Assembly: GCA_963422445.2 (NCBI GenBank)
Contig: OY729512.2
Coordinates: 2,108,001 to 2,172,000, forward strand
DNA: 64,000 bases
Direction of reading: 5' to 3'
Origin: G963422445 sp963422445
GTDB lineage: Bacteria; Pseudomonadota; Alphaproteobacteria; Thalassobaculales; Thalassobaculaceae
Each line of letters begins with the position of its first letter. The stretch's first letter is position 1. Below the pieces are notes generated by a model. That model made no database searches, had not been told where the DNA came from, and worked only from the letters and a program-made list of their open reading frames with translations. A program made the position numbers and the translations under genes. Shown piece after piece: positions 46,034 to 55,198 of this stretch.

Positions 46034-46852
46034 TAGCTCCTGAGCCAGAGGCGAAGATCGGCGGGTTGACCCACACCCCGCTGCCTCACGCGGCGACCCA
46101 CTGGACGCTGCGGGCGATGGCGAAGGCTGTGAGGGGTTGCCGCTTCGACGGTCTGGGCGGTCTGGCAGGCGCATGGCCTGATGCCGCACCGCTGGCGGCA
46201 GTTCAAGTTTTCGAACGATCCCGCCTGTCTCGAGACGCTGACCGACATCGTCGGCCTCTCCGTTGCGCCGCCGGCTCACGCGGTCGTGCTGTCGATCGAT
46301 GACAGGTCGCAAATTCAGGCACTCGACCGTACACAGCCCGGCCTGCCGCTGAAGAAAGGTCGCGGCGCCACCATGACACATGATTCCAAGCGCAACGGCA
46401 CGACGACGCTGTTTGCCGCCCTGACCGTGCTCGACGGCACGGTCATCGGCCAGCACGCCAGTCGGCATCGCCACCAGGAGTTCCTGAGATTCCGCAACCG
46501 CATCGCGCGCACGATACCCGCCGGCGTCCCGGTCCATGCCATCCTCGACAACGACGCCACTCACAAGCACAAGGACGTCCAGGTCTGGCTCGCACGCCAT
46601 CCGCGCTGGACTTTCCATTTCACCCCCACCTCGAGCGCGTGGCTGAACGCGCTCGAAGGCGTCTTCGCCAAGCGGACACGACGCCGTCTCAAATACGGCG
46701 TCTGCCGCTCCGTACGCGAACTCCAGGACGCCATCCGCCACGTCATCGACGAACACAACACCACCGAAGCCAGGCCCTTCGTCTGGACCGCCGATCCCGA
46801 TACCATCATCGCCGCAAGAAAAAGAGGAATCCAAACGTTGAAATCAATCCAC

Positions 46853-47370
46853 TAGATCTCGGGCATGTCGGGTTTGCTCAAATTGGTTGGTGGGTGTTTC
46901 GGAAAGATCGACGCCTCGATTACGGGACGCGCGTTCACGTCGGGACTCTCCGGTGCCGCGCTCGTGACGTTCTTGCTGAAACACGCCTTGCTGTTCCGGT
47001 TCGGCGCCCGGGCCCGCAGTGACGAGGCGGTTGCACGCTGACGGATGCCGAGGCGCAGGGCGGCTTCAGCGTCGGGCAGATCTGCGACCGATTGCCGGAA
47101 TCGGACAATGGCGGCCCTGGCACCGGGCGCCGGTGACGGCGATGCCAGCGGCTCCGGCACGGGCAGCGGCGTCGGCGTTTCGCCGAGCTTCGATCTTTCC
47201 GGCACCGAGCCACGCTGCGGATGGCGATCTGTTGCAGATACAAATCTGTTACGGGGATCGAGGTGCATCTGCCAGTTCATTTGAACCCTGTCAGGCCCTT
47301 GTCCGATAACGTCATTGCCGCCTGATCCAGGACTTGTTGTGATCGGAGTAGGAAATCATGGGGATCGGTG
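46853..47370. other. Region between type B IS and enoyl-CoA hydratase gene
   Basis: About 520 bases. A small plus-strand open frame at 46865-47041 would encode 58 residues beginning MSGLLKLVGGCFGKIDASIT, with one hydrophobic stretch (GLSGAALVTFLLKHALLF). I do not recognise it and cannot tell whether it is real or the tail of a gene cut by the IS. The part after 47041 is rich in Gly/Ser/Pro-coding repeats and shows no motif. Confidence 0.35.
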
Positions 47371-48159
47371 ATGACAAAACGACGAATTGCACGGGAATGC
47401 GACGGAGAGATTGCGACCATCCGGTTGAATCGTCCGGAAGTCTTGAACGCGTTGGATCAGTCGATGTGGGCGGAACTGGTGGATGCGGTACGCAGCTTGG
47501 CGCGGAACACCGATATCCGGGCTGCAATCATCACGGGAACCGGCCGCGGTTTCTGCGTCGGTGCCGATCTGAAAGAAACCGCATGGCGCGACGAAAGCCA
47601 GGATGAATCGCGGCGACGAATTGAACGCAATCAGCAACAACTTGCTCGCGAGATGATTGCTGCACCATTCCCGATCATTGCTGCGATCAATGGTTACGCT
47701 CTGGGTGGCGGTCTGGAAATCGCACTGGCAGCCGACCTTCGGATCGCGAGTGTCGAGGCACGGTTCGGATTTCCGGAAACCACGATCGGTCGGTTTATTT
47801 CTGGCGGTGCAAGCCTGTTGTTGCCGCGCCTCGTCGGTATCGCATGGGCCCGGCGCCTGATTTACACTGGTGCACATGTCGATGCTGACGTCGCGCAGAC
47901 GATCGGGCTGGTCGAGGAGACCGTGTCTGCGAGTGATCTCGTTGATCGTGCCAGCATCCTCGCAGCGACAATCGCCGGTAACGCCCCGGTTTCTGTCGTG
48001 CTTGCCAAACGGGTGCTGAACCGGGTTGCTATTGGCGATCTTGAAACTGCTCTGGCCTTCGAGACCGAAGGCTTGCTGGCGACCTATGCCACCGAAGACA
48101 ATGAACGCGGCGCTTCGGCTTTCATCAGAGGGGAAAAGCCTTTTTTTACAGGTAACTGA
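47371..48159 (+). CDS. Enoyl-CoA hydratase/isomerase (crotonase family)
   Basis: This 262-residue crotonase-fold protein has the CoA-binding and oxyanion-hole segments ITGTGRGFCVGADLKE and AINGYALGGGLEIALAADLR. Glutamates stand at both positions used for hydration (GGGLEIAL and FGFPETTIG). The C-terminal helices include AGNAPVSVVLAKRVLNRVAI. It probably hydrates or isomerises an acyl-CoA in fatty acid or aromatic catabolism; the substrate cannot be inferred. The start is ATG 47371, with an in-frame GTG one codon upstream. It appears intact and stands alone. Confidence 0.9.
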   Translation: MTKRRIARECDGEIATIRLNRPEVLNALDQSMWAELVDAVRSLARNTDIRAAIITGTGRGFCVGADLKETAWRDESQDESRRRIERNQQQLAREMIAAPFPIIAAINGYALGGGLEIALAADLRIASVEARFGFPETTIGRFISGGASLLLPRLVGIAWARRLIYTGAHVDADVAQTIGLVEETVSASDLVDRASILAATIAGNAPVSVVLAKRVLNRVAIGDLETALAFETEGLLATYATEDNERGASAFIRGEKPFFTGN

Positions 48160-48299
48160 CCCCGCTCCGGTTGAAGTCAACGCAACAGTCGCGGCGTTTG
48201 ACCCGGTTGCTGCAATGAAAGCTGGCCGGGCCGACAGGCGGATAACCCCGGTTACGGGCCGGAATAGATCACACTGAAAATGCGGATGAAATGGAGGGG

Positions 48300-49076
48300 C
48301 TACGCGGCTTCAGCCTTGTCTGCCCGGGCCAATTCCTCGATCAGGATCGGAACGCCTTCGGTGCATGAGTGCAGGCCGCAGACCGAAACCAGAGCGATGA
48401 CCTCCATGATTTCTTCCCTGGTCGCGCCCGGATCGCGTTTCGCATGTGAATGCGGGTACCCGGAAGGAACAGATGGGTGGTCGCGATATCGATCGCGATA
48501 TAAAGAAGCTCCTTGATCTTCGGCTCCAGCACGCCGGTTTTCCACGGGACCGAGGACAGATCCAGATAAGCCTTGAAAAGCCCCGGGGAGAATTTGACGA
48601 GGGTTTCCCAGATCGGCATCCAGTAACCCCGATTTTCGATGAATGCCTGTTTCAGGGCCTCGCCATCCGCATCAAGTTCCGTCGCCTCGACCGACCCGCC
48701 CTCACCCGCCCGGTTCAATTCCTCGACCAGGATTGGCAATCCTTCGGTCATCGAATGGATGCCGAGAACACTTACGATCTGCAGAACTTCCATCAGTTCT
48801 TCTCGTGTCGCTCCGTGCTTGAGCGCATTGGCCATGTGGATTCGGGCACCGGGCAAGTAAAGATGGGTGGTCGCGATATCCATCGCGATATAGACCATTT
48901 CCTTGACCTTCGGCTTCAGGGGGCCGGTCTTCCACGGAACTGATAGAGAAGGTGCTGTAGGCTTCGAAGAACTCCGGGGTCAGTTCGAGAACCTGTTGCC
49001 AGAACGGGTACCAGTAACCACGGTTTTCGATGAAATCGTCCTTGAGTTTTTTCTGATACTCGGTCAACTCGGCCAT
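48300..49076 (-). pseudogene. Two-domain carboxymuconolactone decarboxylase-like (AhpD-type) protein, two frameshifts
   Basis: Two tandem copies of a CMD-type domain can be read. The first runs MAELTEYQKKLKDDFIENRG to LTPEFFEAYSTFS; after a one-base shift near 48940 it continues EMVYIAMDIATTHLYLPGAR, HGATREELMEVLQIVSVLGI, HSMTEGLPILVEEL. The second runs FIENRGYWMPIWETLVKFSP, ELLYIAIDIATTHLFLPGTR; after a second shift near 48440 it continues GATREEIMEVIALVSVCGLH, SCTEGVPILIEELARA. The usual CMD redox Cys-x-x-Cys is absent. The function of this variant is unknown. Both halves are otherwise well preserved, so inactivation is recent; a sequencing error is possible at either site. Confidence 0.82.
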
Positions 49077-49264
49077 CCACCCGCTCCCGGATTGTCCGCA
49101 AGAAGACGCGAATTGATGCAGAGGATCGCTGTCCGCGCAAGCCGGATTGATGGATATCGCGTGTGTGGCGCCCGCCGGCATACAGATTTCCCGTTTATCC
49201 GGCTGCTGTGACACACGCCCGAACAGGATCGTCAATCGGCATTGTCGCATCGGCGGGTCCGTCT

Positions 49265-50548
49265 TCAGGGTATCCGTGGCGGCCGCGTAAAACAGGCAAC
49301 AACGGCCGCTGCCGATGCCATGACGGCAAAAAAGCAAAGCGACAATGTGTAGTCGCCGGCCATGTCACGGAATGCTCCAGAAATGACTGGACCGGCGGCC
49401 TGGGCCGAAACCTGTGCAGTCAGAGCGACGCCCCGGATTGCGCCGAAACTCCGGCGGCCGAAGTAATCGGCCCAGACGATTGGTGGAATTGTCAGCATGC
49501 CGCCGATACCCAGTCCAAATATAACGGACGATGCGACGGCCTCCGCGGCTGTGGATATCTCGATCATCATCGCCGTGCCGATACCAAGTGTCAGGGCCGA
49601 AACCACCAGGCTGATCCGGATGTCGAAGCGGCGGGCAACGGCGCCGTAAACGAGCGCGGCCACACCCGATACCAGCGAAAACGTGCTGACGACCAGGGCG
49701 GCCGTGGTGGTGTCGAGGCCGCGTTCGACAAGATGGGGCGCCTGATGCAGGCTGACGCCGGCCTGAACCGGATAGACCATCAGGGTGAACCCAAGCAGAA
49801 GCCAAAAGGTTGGCGTCCGCATCGCTTGCGCCCGGGTGAATTCCGGCTCGATCGCAGCCGTTGTTGATCCTGTCTGGTTGTCGTCAACAGCATTGCCGGG
49901 CCGTGCGCCATCGGGGCGCAATCCCAGATCTTCCGGCTGCCGGACCATCAACAGGATTCCGGGAACAAATCCGATGATCAGCATTATCAGACCGACGATC
50001 AGCCAGCCGCTGCGCCAGTCATCCCGATAGATTGCCGCATGGGCAATCATGGGCATTGCGGTCAGTCCGACCATCATGACCAGCGTTACGACCGAGGTGG
50101 CTTGTGGTCGTTTGCGTACGAACCAGGTGTTGATCGCGCTGTAGATGCCGAGATCGAACGGTCCGGCAAAGTTCATTCTGGCGAAGCAGAACAGCATGTA
50201 GAACATCAGCAGCGATGTCGTCCAGGACAGTGCAAGGGCCGCCAGGCCGGTCGTGAGGACGGCACCGCAAAGCATCAGTCTGGCGCCGTGACGATCGACC
50301 AGAGGACCAAGCAGGGGAGACGCGACAGCAGCCAGCAGGCCGCCAATAGAGACTGCACCCGAGATCGCCGTTCGTGACCAGCCGAATTCTGATGTCATCG
50401 GTTCCACGAAAATCGACAATGTCGCGACGGCCGGGCCCTGCCGGGCGAAGCCGGCGCAACAAACGCACCCGATCACCACCCAGCCATAGAAAAACGGGAG
50501 GCGGGCGGAAAGAATGGCCGGGAGGTTGAACACTGGCGGTTTCCGCAA
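49265..50548 (-). CDS. MFS transporter (OFA/monocarboxylate-like)
   Basis: This 427-residue protein has twelve predicted membrane helices in two sets of six, split by a charged loop near residues 200-245. Motifs fitting the oxalate/formate-antiporter or monocarboxylate group are FFYGWVVIGCVCCAGFARQG, SEFGWSRTAISGAVSIGG, LLGPLVDRHGARLMLCGAV and WFVRKRPQATSVVTLVMMVG. It is likely a proton-linked carboxylate carrier in the inner membrane; the substrate is unknown. The frame is intact from ATG 50548. The gene faces the broken CMD-type gene and is followed upstream by an IS5 element. Confidence 0.88.
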   Translation of the reverse strand: MRKPPVFNLPAILSARLPFFYGWVVIGCVCCAGFARQGPAVATLSIFVEPMTSEFGWSRTAISGAVSIGGLLAAVASPLLGPLVDRHGARLMLCGAVLTTGLAALALSWTTSLLMFYMLFCFARMNFAGPFDLGIYSAINTWFVRKRPQATSVVTLVMMVGLTAMPMIAHAAIYRDDWRSGWLIVGLIMLIIGFVPGILLMVRQPEDLGLRPDGARPGNAVDDNQTGSTTAAIEPEFTRAQAMRTPTFWLLLGFTLMVYPVQAGVSLHQAPHLVERGLDTTTAALVVSTFSLVSGVAALVYGAVARRFDIRISLVVSALTLGIGTAMMIEISTAAEAVASSVIFGLGIGGMLTIPPIVWADYFGRRSFGAIRGVALTAQVSAQAAGPVISGAFRDMAGDYTLSLCFFAVMASAAAVVACFTRPPRIP

Positions 50549-50637
50549 CGGGCAAGGATGGACAGCTTATAGTCAGTCGCCTCCCCAATGTAATCCGGTG
50601 CCCTCTGTCCATGAGCTATTTTTCTCTCAGCATCTAG

Positions 50638-51820
50638 GGATTGTCTGAACAAGTCGGTTTTGTCACAATTGGTTTCTTGGTGACGGAATGGAATGCGAGC
50701 CATGGAGCAAGCGACGTTTGCGGAGCTGGAGCACGACCTGAAGACGCGTCGGACGCGGCGCGAGGTCTTTCTCGAGACGATGGACGGGCTGGTTCCCTGG
50801 GAGCGACTGGAGGCGCGTATCGAGCCGTTCTACCCGAAGGCCGGGCGCGGTCGGCGGCCCTATCCGCTGAGCGTGATGCTGCGGGTGCACAGCGTTGCAG
50901 CTGTTCTACAATCTGAGCGACCCTGGGATGGAGGACCTGCTCTACGAGGTGAAGTCGGTACGGCGGTTTGTGGGGTTGCGCCTCTCGGGTGCGCTGCCTG
51001 ACGAGACGACGATCCTGCATTTCCGCCACTTGCTGGAGACGCATGGTCTGGGCGAGACGCTGTTCGAGGAGATCAACGCGCATCTGGCCTCTCTCGGACA
51101 CCGTTTGAGCAAGGGGACGATCGTGGACGCGAGCCTCATTGCCGCGCCGTCGTCGACGAAGAACCGCAAGGGCGAGCGGGATCCGGAGATGCATCAGACG
51201 AAGAAGGGCAATCAGTGGCATTTCGGGATGAAGGCGCACATCGGGGTGGACGCGCAGTCGGGCTTGACGCACAGCGTGGAGACGACGCCGGCGACTGTCT
51301 CGGATGTGGCGACCGCGCACGCGCTGTTGCACGGGGGCGAGGAGCAGGTGTGGGGTGACGCGGGCTATCAGGGGGTGGACAAGCGCGCGGAGAACCGGGA
51401 CACGGACGTGGACTGGGAGGTGGCGATGAAGCCCGGCAAGCGCCGGGGGCTGGACAAGGCGGGCCCGGAGGCGGCGGCGGAGATGCGCAAGGCGTCGGTT
51501 CGGGCCAAGGTGGAGCATCCGTTCCTGTATGTGAAGTGCCACTTCGGCTATGCGATGGTGCGCTATCGGGGGCTGGCGAAGACCACGCAACGCATCGCCG
51601 TGCTGCTCGGGTTCACCAATCTGCTCATCGCGGGGCGCGACGTCACCGCCTGACGTGGGGTCAATCCGTCCGCAGCCGCCGCAAGGCGGCGGGGACGGTC
51701 GGCTCGGGCATCGAAATCTCCATTTCCTGGCGCGACAACACGTCCCCGATGGGCTCTGGCGTTTCATCCACGGGCCACGACACCCGTGTACCCGAAAAAA
51801 CCGACTTGTTCAGACAATCC
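50638..51820 (+). mobile_element. IS5-family element, copy 2 (1183 bp)
   Basis: Ends GGATTGTCTGAACAAGTCGG and its mate match copy 1 at 13284. The left flank is CTAG (50634-50637) and the right flank is TTAG (51821-51824), so the 4-bp duplication has either one mutation or a partner change by recombination. It lies about 90 bases upstream of the MFS gene start and may affect its expression. Confidence 0.88.
50702..51653 (+). pseudogene. IS5-family transposase, copy 2, with a shared +1 frameshift
   Basis: The N-terminal frame (MEQATFAELEHDLKTRRTRR through MLRVHSVAAVL) and the main frame (LQLFYNLSDPGMEDLLYEVK onwards) are out of register by one extra base at about 50896. After that the DDE transposase is open to TGA at 51653, including GNQWHFGMKAHIGVDAQSGL, WGDAGYQGVDKRAENRD and VEHPFLYVKCHFGYAMVRYR. 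Copy 1 has the same shift at the same place, so it may be programmed or inherited. Confidence 0.82.
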
Positions 51821-51921
51821 TTAGCGTTCCGCGGTTGATATCCGCAAGGACCGGCATGGCAAGCCTGTCAAAACAGTACCGGAACGGCAGATGCCTCAAA
51901 CATGCTCATGCCCCGTCACTA

Positions 51922-52788
51922 GGGCGTGTTGATGAATTCATGAAATGCTGATAATCATTCTCCATCAATGATACTTTCCGGGGACTTATCATGGCGTTAC
52001 GCCTGCTCATCCCGGATGCTGTCTGCTCGACACTTGAGCCGCTACTGCGTGAGAGCAAACACGCCGCCGGCGCCCCACCACGGCTCAGCGACCGACTGGT
52101 CATCGAAGCCGTCCTCTATCAGGCGCGTACCAGAACCCCATGGCGCGACCTGCCCGACGAATTCGGCCATTGGAATGCCGTCTATCAGCGGTTTCGCCGT
52201 TGGGAGAAGCGCCACCTCCGGGCACGGCTCTGGCAACAGATACAACAGGTAGATGATGAACCACTCAAGGAAGTGTTCATCGATTCGACCATCCTGCGCG
52301 CTCATCAACACGCCGCCGGCGCGGTAAAAAAACGGTGGCCAGGAGGCCCAGGCTCCCGGCCGCTCCCGGGGTGGGTTCTCCACCAGGCTGCACGTGGCCT
52401 GTGCCAACGAAACAACCGGTGTGTCCGTCGTGTTGACAGGTGGCGAGCGCCATGATGGCGTGGGATGCGAGCTGCTGTGGAAGGCCTTGCCCCGCTCTCC
52501 CGCACTGGAGGCTGCGGTCATGGACAAGGCGTATGACAGCAAGGGCATGCGTCAGGCGCTGGCCGACAGGGCGTCGAAGCCGTGATTCCCGCCCGGTCGA
52601 ACCGGACTGAGACGATTCATCACGATCAAGAAAAGGACAAGCGGCGCCAGCAGGTCGAGCGATTCTTCAACAAGCTCAAACAATTCCGTCGCAGTGCCAC
52701 ACGCTATGACAAGCTCGCTCGGACGGTCCTCGCGTTTGTCCACGTTGTCTCAGCATGGAGTATGCTTCGATCATTCGTCAACACGGCC
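51922..52788 (+). mobile_element. IS5-family (IS427-like) element, copy 2 (867 bp)
   Basis: Left end GGGCGTGTTGATGAA and right end TTCGTCAACACGGCC, flanked by TA at 51920-51921 and 52789-52790. The right TA is shared with the IS630-type element that starts at 52791. Only about 100 bases of unassigned DNA separate it from the IS5 copy on its left. Confidence 0.85.
51991..52788 (+). pseudogene. IS5-family (IS427-like) transposase, copy 2, frameshifted
   Basis: The N-terminal half is open (MALRLLIPDAVCSTLEPLLR to STILRAHQHAAGAVKKR). The frame then changes near 52330 and again near 52565. The middle (ANETTGVSVVLTGGERHDGV; AVMDKAYDSKGMRQALAD) and the C-terminal end (RRQQVERFFNKLKQFRRSAT; LAFVHVVSAWSMLRSF) lie in different frames. 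The C-terminal frame has no stop of its own and reads on into the neighbouring IS. It complements copy 1 by preserving the C-terminal sequence that copy 1 lost from frame. Confidence 0.82.
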
Positions 52789-52790
52789 TA

Positions 52791-53964
52791 CTGTCCTAAT
52801 TCCGAAGTTCGCACAGTTATGAGTGAGTTGGCGCGCGTTCGCGGGTTCTCAGTCAGAAGCGCTTGATGGCGGCGAGGATTTCGCCGGCCGACTTGTGCCA
52901 TCGGAACGGCTTGGGGTCCTCGTTGACCGCCTCGATATACGCGGTGATCGCCTGCTCGAGCTCGACGGTCGAGCGGTGCACCCCGCGCCTGATCTGCTTC
53001 TCCGTCAGATTGGCGAAGAAGCTCTCCACCTGGTTGAGCCATGAGGCAGATGTCGGGATGAAGTGCACGTGCCAGCAAGGCCGCTTGGCGAACCCGTCGC
53101 GGACTTCCTTCGTCTTGTGCGTCGAGTAGTTGTCCATGACGATGTGGATGTCGAGATCCTCGGGCACGTTGGCCTCGACGTGGTCCAGGACCCTGCGGAA
53201 CTCCCGGCTTCGGTGGCGGCGGAAGCACTTGCCGATGACCGCGCCGGTGGCGATGTCGAGGGCGGCGAACAGCGAGGTCGTGCCGTTGCGCTTGTCGTCA
53301 TGGGTGCGTCGCTCGACCTGGCCAGGGCGCAGCGGCAGCAGTGGCTGGGTGCGATCAAGGGCCTGAACCTGGGATTTCTCGTCCAGACAGAGCACCATGG
53401 CATGCTGCGGCGGGTCCACGTAGAGCCCGACGATGTCGCGCACCTTGTCCACGAAGTAGGGGTCCGCAGACAGCTTGAAAGTCTCGCGCCGGTGCGGCTG
53501 CAGCGAAAAGGCCTGCCAGATACGGTGGATCGTCGACGGCGCGTAGCCCGTTTCGCGGGCCATCGAGCGCGTGCTCCAGTGCGTCGCATCCCGAGGCTTC
53601 TCTTCAAGCGTCTTGCGCACCACCTCGGCCACGGCGTCATCATCGATGCACCGCGGGCGGCCGGGCCGCGGCTCGTCTTCGAGCCCGTCCATGCCCTGTT
53701 CGGCAAAACGATTGCGCCACTTCCTGGCGGTGAGATTGTTGATGTCGAGCGCGTTGGCGATTTGCACGTTGGTCAGCCCCTCGGCTGCCAGAAGCACAAT
53801 GTGAGCCCGATCCGACAGGGACCGCCAGACCTTTCGGCCCCGTGCAAGCCGTTCCAGCTCGCTACGCTCAACGTCACCCAGCTTGATCTCCGCCGACCGT
53901 CGCATCACAGTGCAACCGCATCGCAAACCCCCTCAGAATTGTACGAATTACGAGAACGGGACAC
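52791..53964 (-). mobile_element. IS630-family element, type D (1174 bp), related to type A
   Basis: The left tip CTGTCCTAATTCCGAAGTTC and the right tip ending GAGAACGGGACAC resemble the type A ends (shared TGTCC tip and GAAGTTCG), with TA flanks at 52789-52790 and 53965-53966. It is a single copy in the window and about as long as type A. Confidence 0.88.
52853..53905 (-). CDS. IS630-family transposase, type D
   Basis: About 350 residues from MRRSAEIKLGDVERSELERL. It is closely similar to the type A transposase through the helix-turn-helix region (NALDINNLTARKWRNRF) and the DDE domain (VLCLDEKSQVQALDRTQPLL; HIVMDNYSTHKTKEVRDGFA; WLNQVESFFANLTEKQ). The frame is intact and ends after ILAAIKRF. 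I chose the start by alignment to type A; the frame extends to 53926. Confidence 0.9.
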   Translation of the reverse strand: MRRSAEIKLGDVERSELERLARGRKVWRSLSDRAHIVLLAAEGLTNVQIANALDINNLTARKWRNRFAEQGMDGLEDEPRPGRPRCIDDDAVAEVVRKTLEEKPRDATHWSTRSMARETGYAPSTIHRIWQAFSLQPHRRETFKLSADPYFVDKVRDIVGLYVDPPQHAMVLCLDEKSQVQALDRTQPLLPLRPGQVERRTHDDKRNGTTSLFAALDIATGAVIGKCFRRHRSREFRRVLDHVEANVPEDLDIHIVMDNYSTHKTKEVRDGFAKRPCWHVHFIPTSASWLNQVESFFANLTEKQIRRGVHRSTVELEQAITAYIEAVNEDPKPFRWHKSAGEILAAIKRF

Positions 53965-54131
53965 TAGGTCATAGCTCATATTCTTGCTGCCGCCCGAATT
54001 GCGGTTGAGGATGTTGCGCCCGATCAGTTCATTGATGTCCCGCTGCGCCGTAGGAATCGAACACTTGCCGATCGCGGCTCATTTCTTTGCCGCCAATTTG
54101 CCTTCGAAGCCATCGAGAAACCTGTTGAGCA
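53965..54131 (-). pseudogene. C-terminal fragment of a Fic-family protein
   Basis: Reading inward from the IS edge, the fragment gives LNRFLDGFEGKLAAKK, a TGA where homologues have Trp, then AAIGKCSIPTAQRDINELIG and RNILNRNSGGSKNMSYDL. This winged-helix tail is typical of Fic proteins, which transfer AMP to protein targets. The catalytic HxFxxGNGR core is absent. The end abuts the TA used by the type D IS. Confidence 0.72.
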
Positions 54132-54152
54132 CTATCTTCAGACATCCTGATC

Positions 54153-54649
54153 TCAGCTAAAATCAGATGATCCCTGTTTTTGTGATCCGGCTGCGATTTC
54201 GTAGATGGGTCCGAGGTCGGTTCCGGGGTAGATGGTCCGGGTTTCGGTGAGGTCCGTGAGGAGCGGAGCCAGTATCCGGTCAAGGGCATTGTTGGCGAGG
54301 CCAAGGATCCGGACCCTGAGGATGCCGTTTTCGGGTTCGGGCCGGATGTTGGCGTCTGAGGTTGGCAGGGCCTGGAGTTTGTCCGTTTCGCTGAGGTCGC
54401 CGGCCCGGACATGTTTTGGCGTGGCGTCGCGTCGCTGTTTCAGATCATCGATCTCGACGGTGAGGGCCTCGACGGTCTCTTTGGTTTCGCGATCGGCCTT
54501 GGTCTCGCGTCCCGCGGCTTCAACGATGCGGTTGCGCAGCCGGCCCGGGCCTCGATCCTGCGCCAGACCGGATTGAAGACGGTCTGGTCGGGATCGAGCG
54601 GTTCGAGGGTATGAGTGATGAGGGTATCAAGGTTGAACGCATCGGGCAT
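54153..54649 (-). pseudogene. C-terminal fragment of a putative transposase-like protein, frameshifted
   Basis: From ATG 54649 the frame reads MPDAFNLDTLITHTLEPLDP. After a one-base loss near 54555 it continues GRLRNRIVEAAGRETKADRE, TKETVEALTVEIDDLKQRRD (coiled-coil-like), then RILGLANNALDRILAPLLTD and RTIYPGTDLGPIYEI to TGA at 54153. I recall similar C termini in proteins annotated only as putative transposases. I cannot name the family with confidence. Confidence 0.4.
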
Positions 54650-55198
54650 GTATTCGAGTCAATACCGGTTAACGATGATCATCCTGGGTATAAGGGTGTG
54701 GTTCTTGTATCACACCGATCCCGGATGTCGTTGAACCGATCTGAAACGTAAGCATTCGGTTCACGGATCCTTTCAAGGCAGCTGCTGCTTGCCGGTTTCG
54801 GTGGTCTTCGGTTCCCGGAACCTCGGCCAATGGCAGCCGCACTTGCGGTTATCGGGTTGCGCCGGATGGTTTCGGCGGGCCGTCCGGAGGTCTTGATGGA
54901 TTGCTGAAGAGAGTTCGCCGGGCCGGCCGCGGACTTCGAGGGGTTTTCAGTCTGTCATGCGTCCTGTGTCCGCGCTGCCCTTGTCGGGACTTGTCCTGCC
55001 GCGAAGGCAACGCCTTTCGGGCGATTGCGAGCCATCGGCGGAGGGCGAAAGTCGCCGGAAACCAGACGATCCTTCGTTCCGGGACCGGCGCATTTGCTCT
55101 CGCCTCTGCGGCAGCGTCACAGCTTTCGGCAAACACGCATGCGTGTTTCGAAATTCCCTCGGGCAAGCGCCGGTCTCTGACCAGATATCAAGACCGTT
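54650..55198. other. Region upstream of fragment and downstream of rpn gene, no supported gene
   Basis: About 550 bases. Open frames on both strands (for example minus 54849-55166) are rich in Arg, Ser and Pro with no domain signal, as expected of chance frames in GC-rich DNA. Nothing recognisable. Confidence 0.45.

Larger units (their letters stand above)
44522..46852 (+). mobile_element. IS630-family element, type B, copy 2, split by a nested type A element
   Basis: Outer TAs lie at 44520-44521 and 46853-46854, in an original CTAG. Without the nested element it is about 1151 bp. The right tip (AAATCAATCCAC before TA) and the left tip match copy 1 at 3478-4609. A type A element is inserted at a CTAG inside the transposase gene, so this copy is dead, and the insertion order (B first, then A) is clear. 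Confidence 0.9.
44591..46855 (+). pseudogene. IS630-family transposase, type B copy 2, interrupted by IS and frameshifts
   Basis: The N-terminal frame starts MRPGVSFTLTSGDRHRLE and runs to SVWRWQDRF, with the same CGCTTCTATGG frame switch as copy 1. It continues as MDEDVDGLLRDKTRPPGK up to the nested IS. After it, THTPLPHAATHWTLRAMAKA is followed by a frameshift near 46130, then an open DDE domain (SNDPACLETLTDIVGLSV; VVLSIDDRSQIQALDRTQPG; AILDNDATHKHKDVQ; SAWLNALEGVF) to the end. The TAG stop again comes from the flanking target TA plus host G. Confidence 0.88.
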
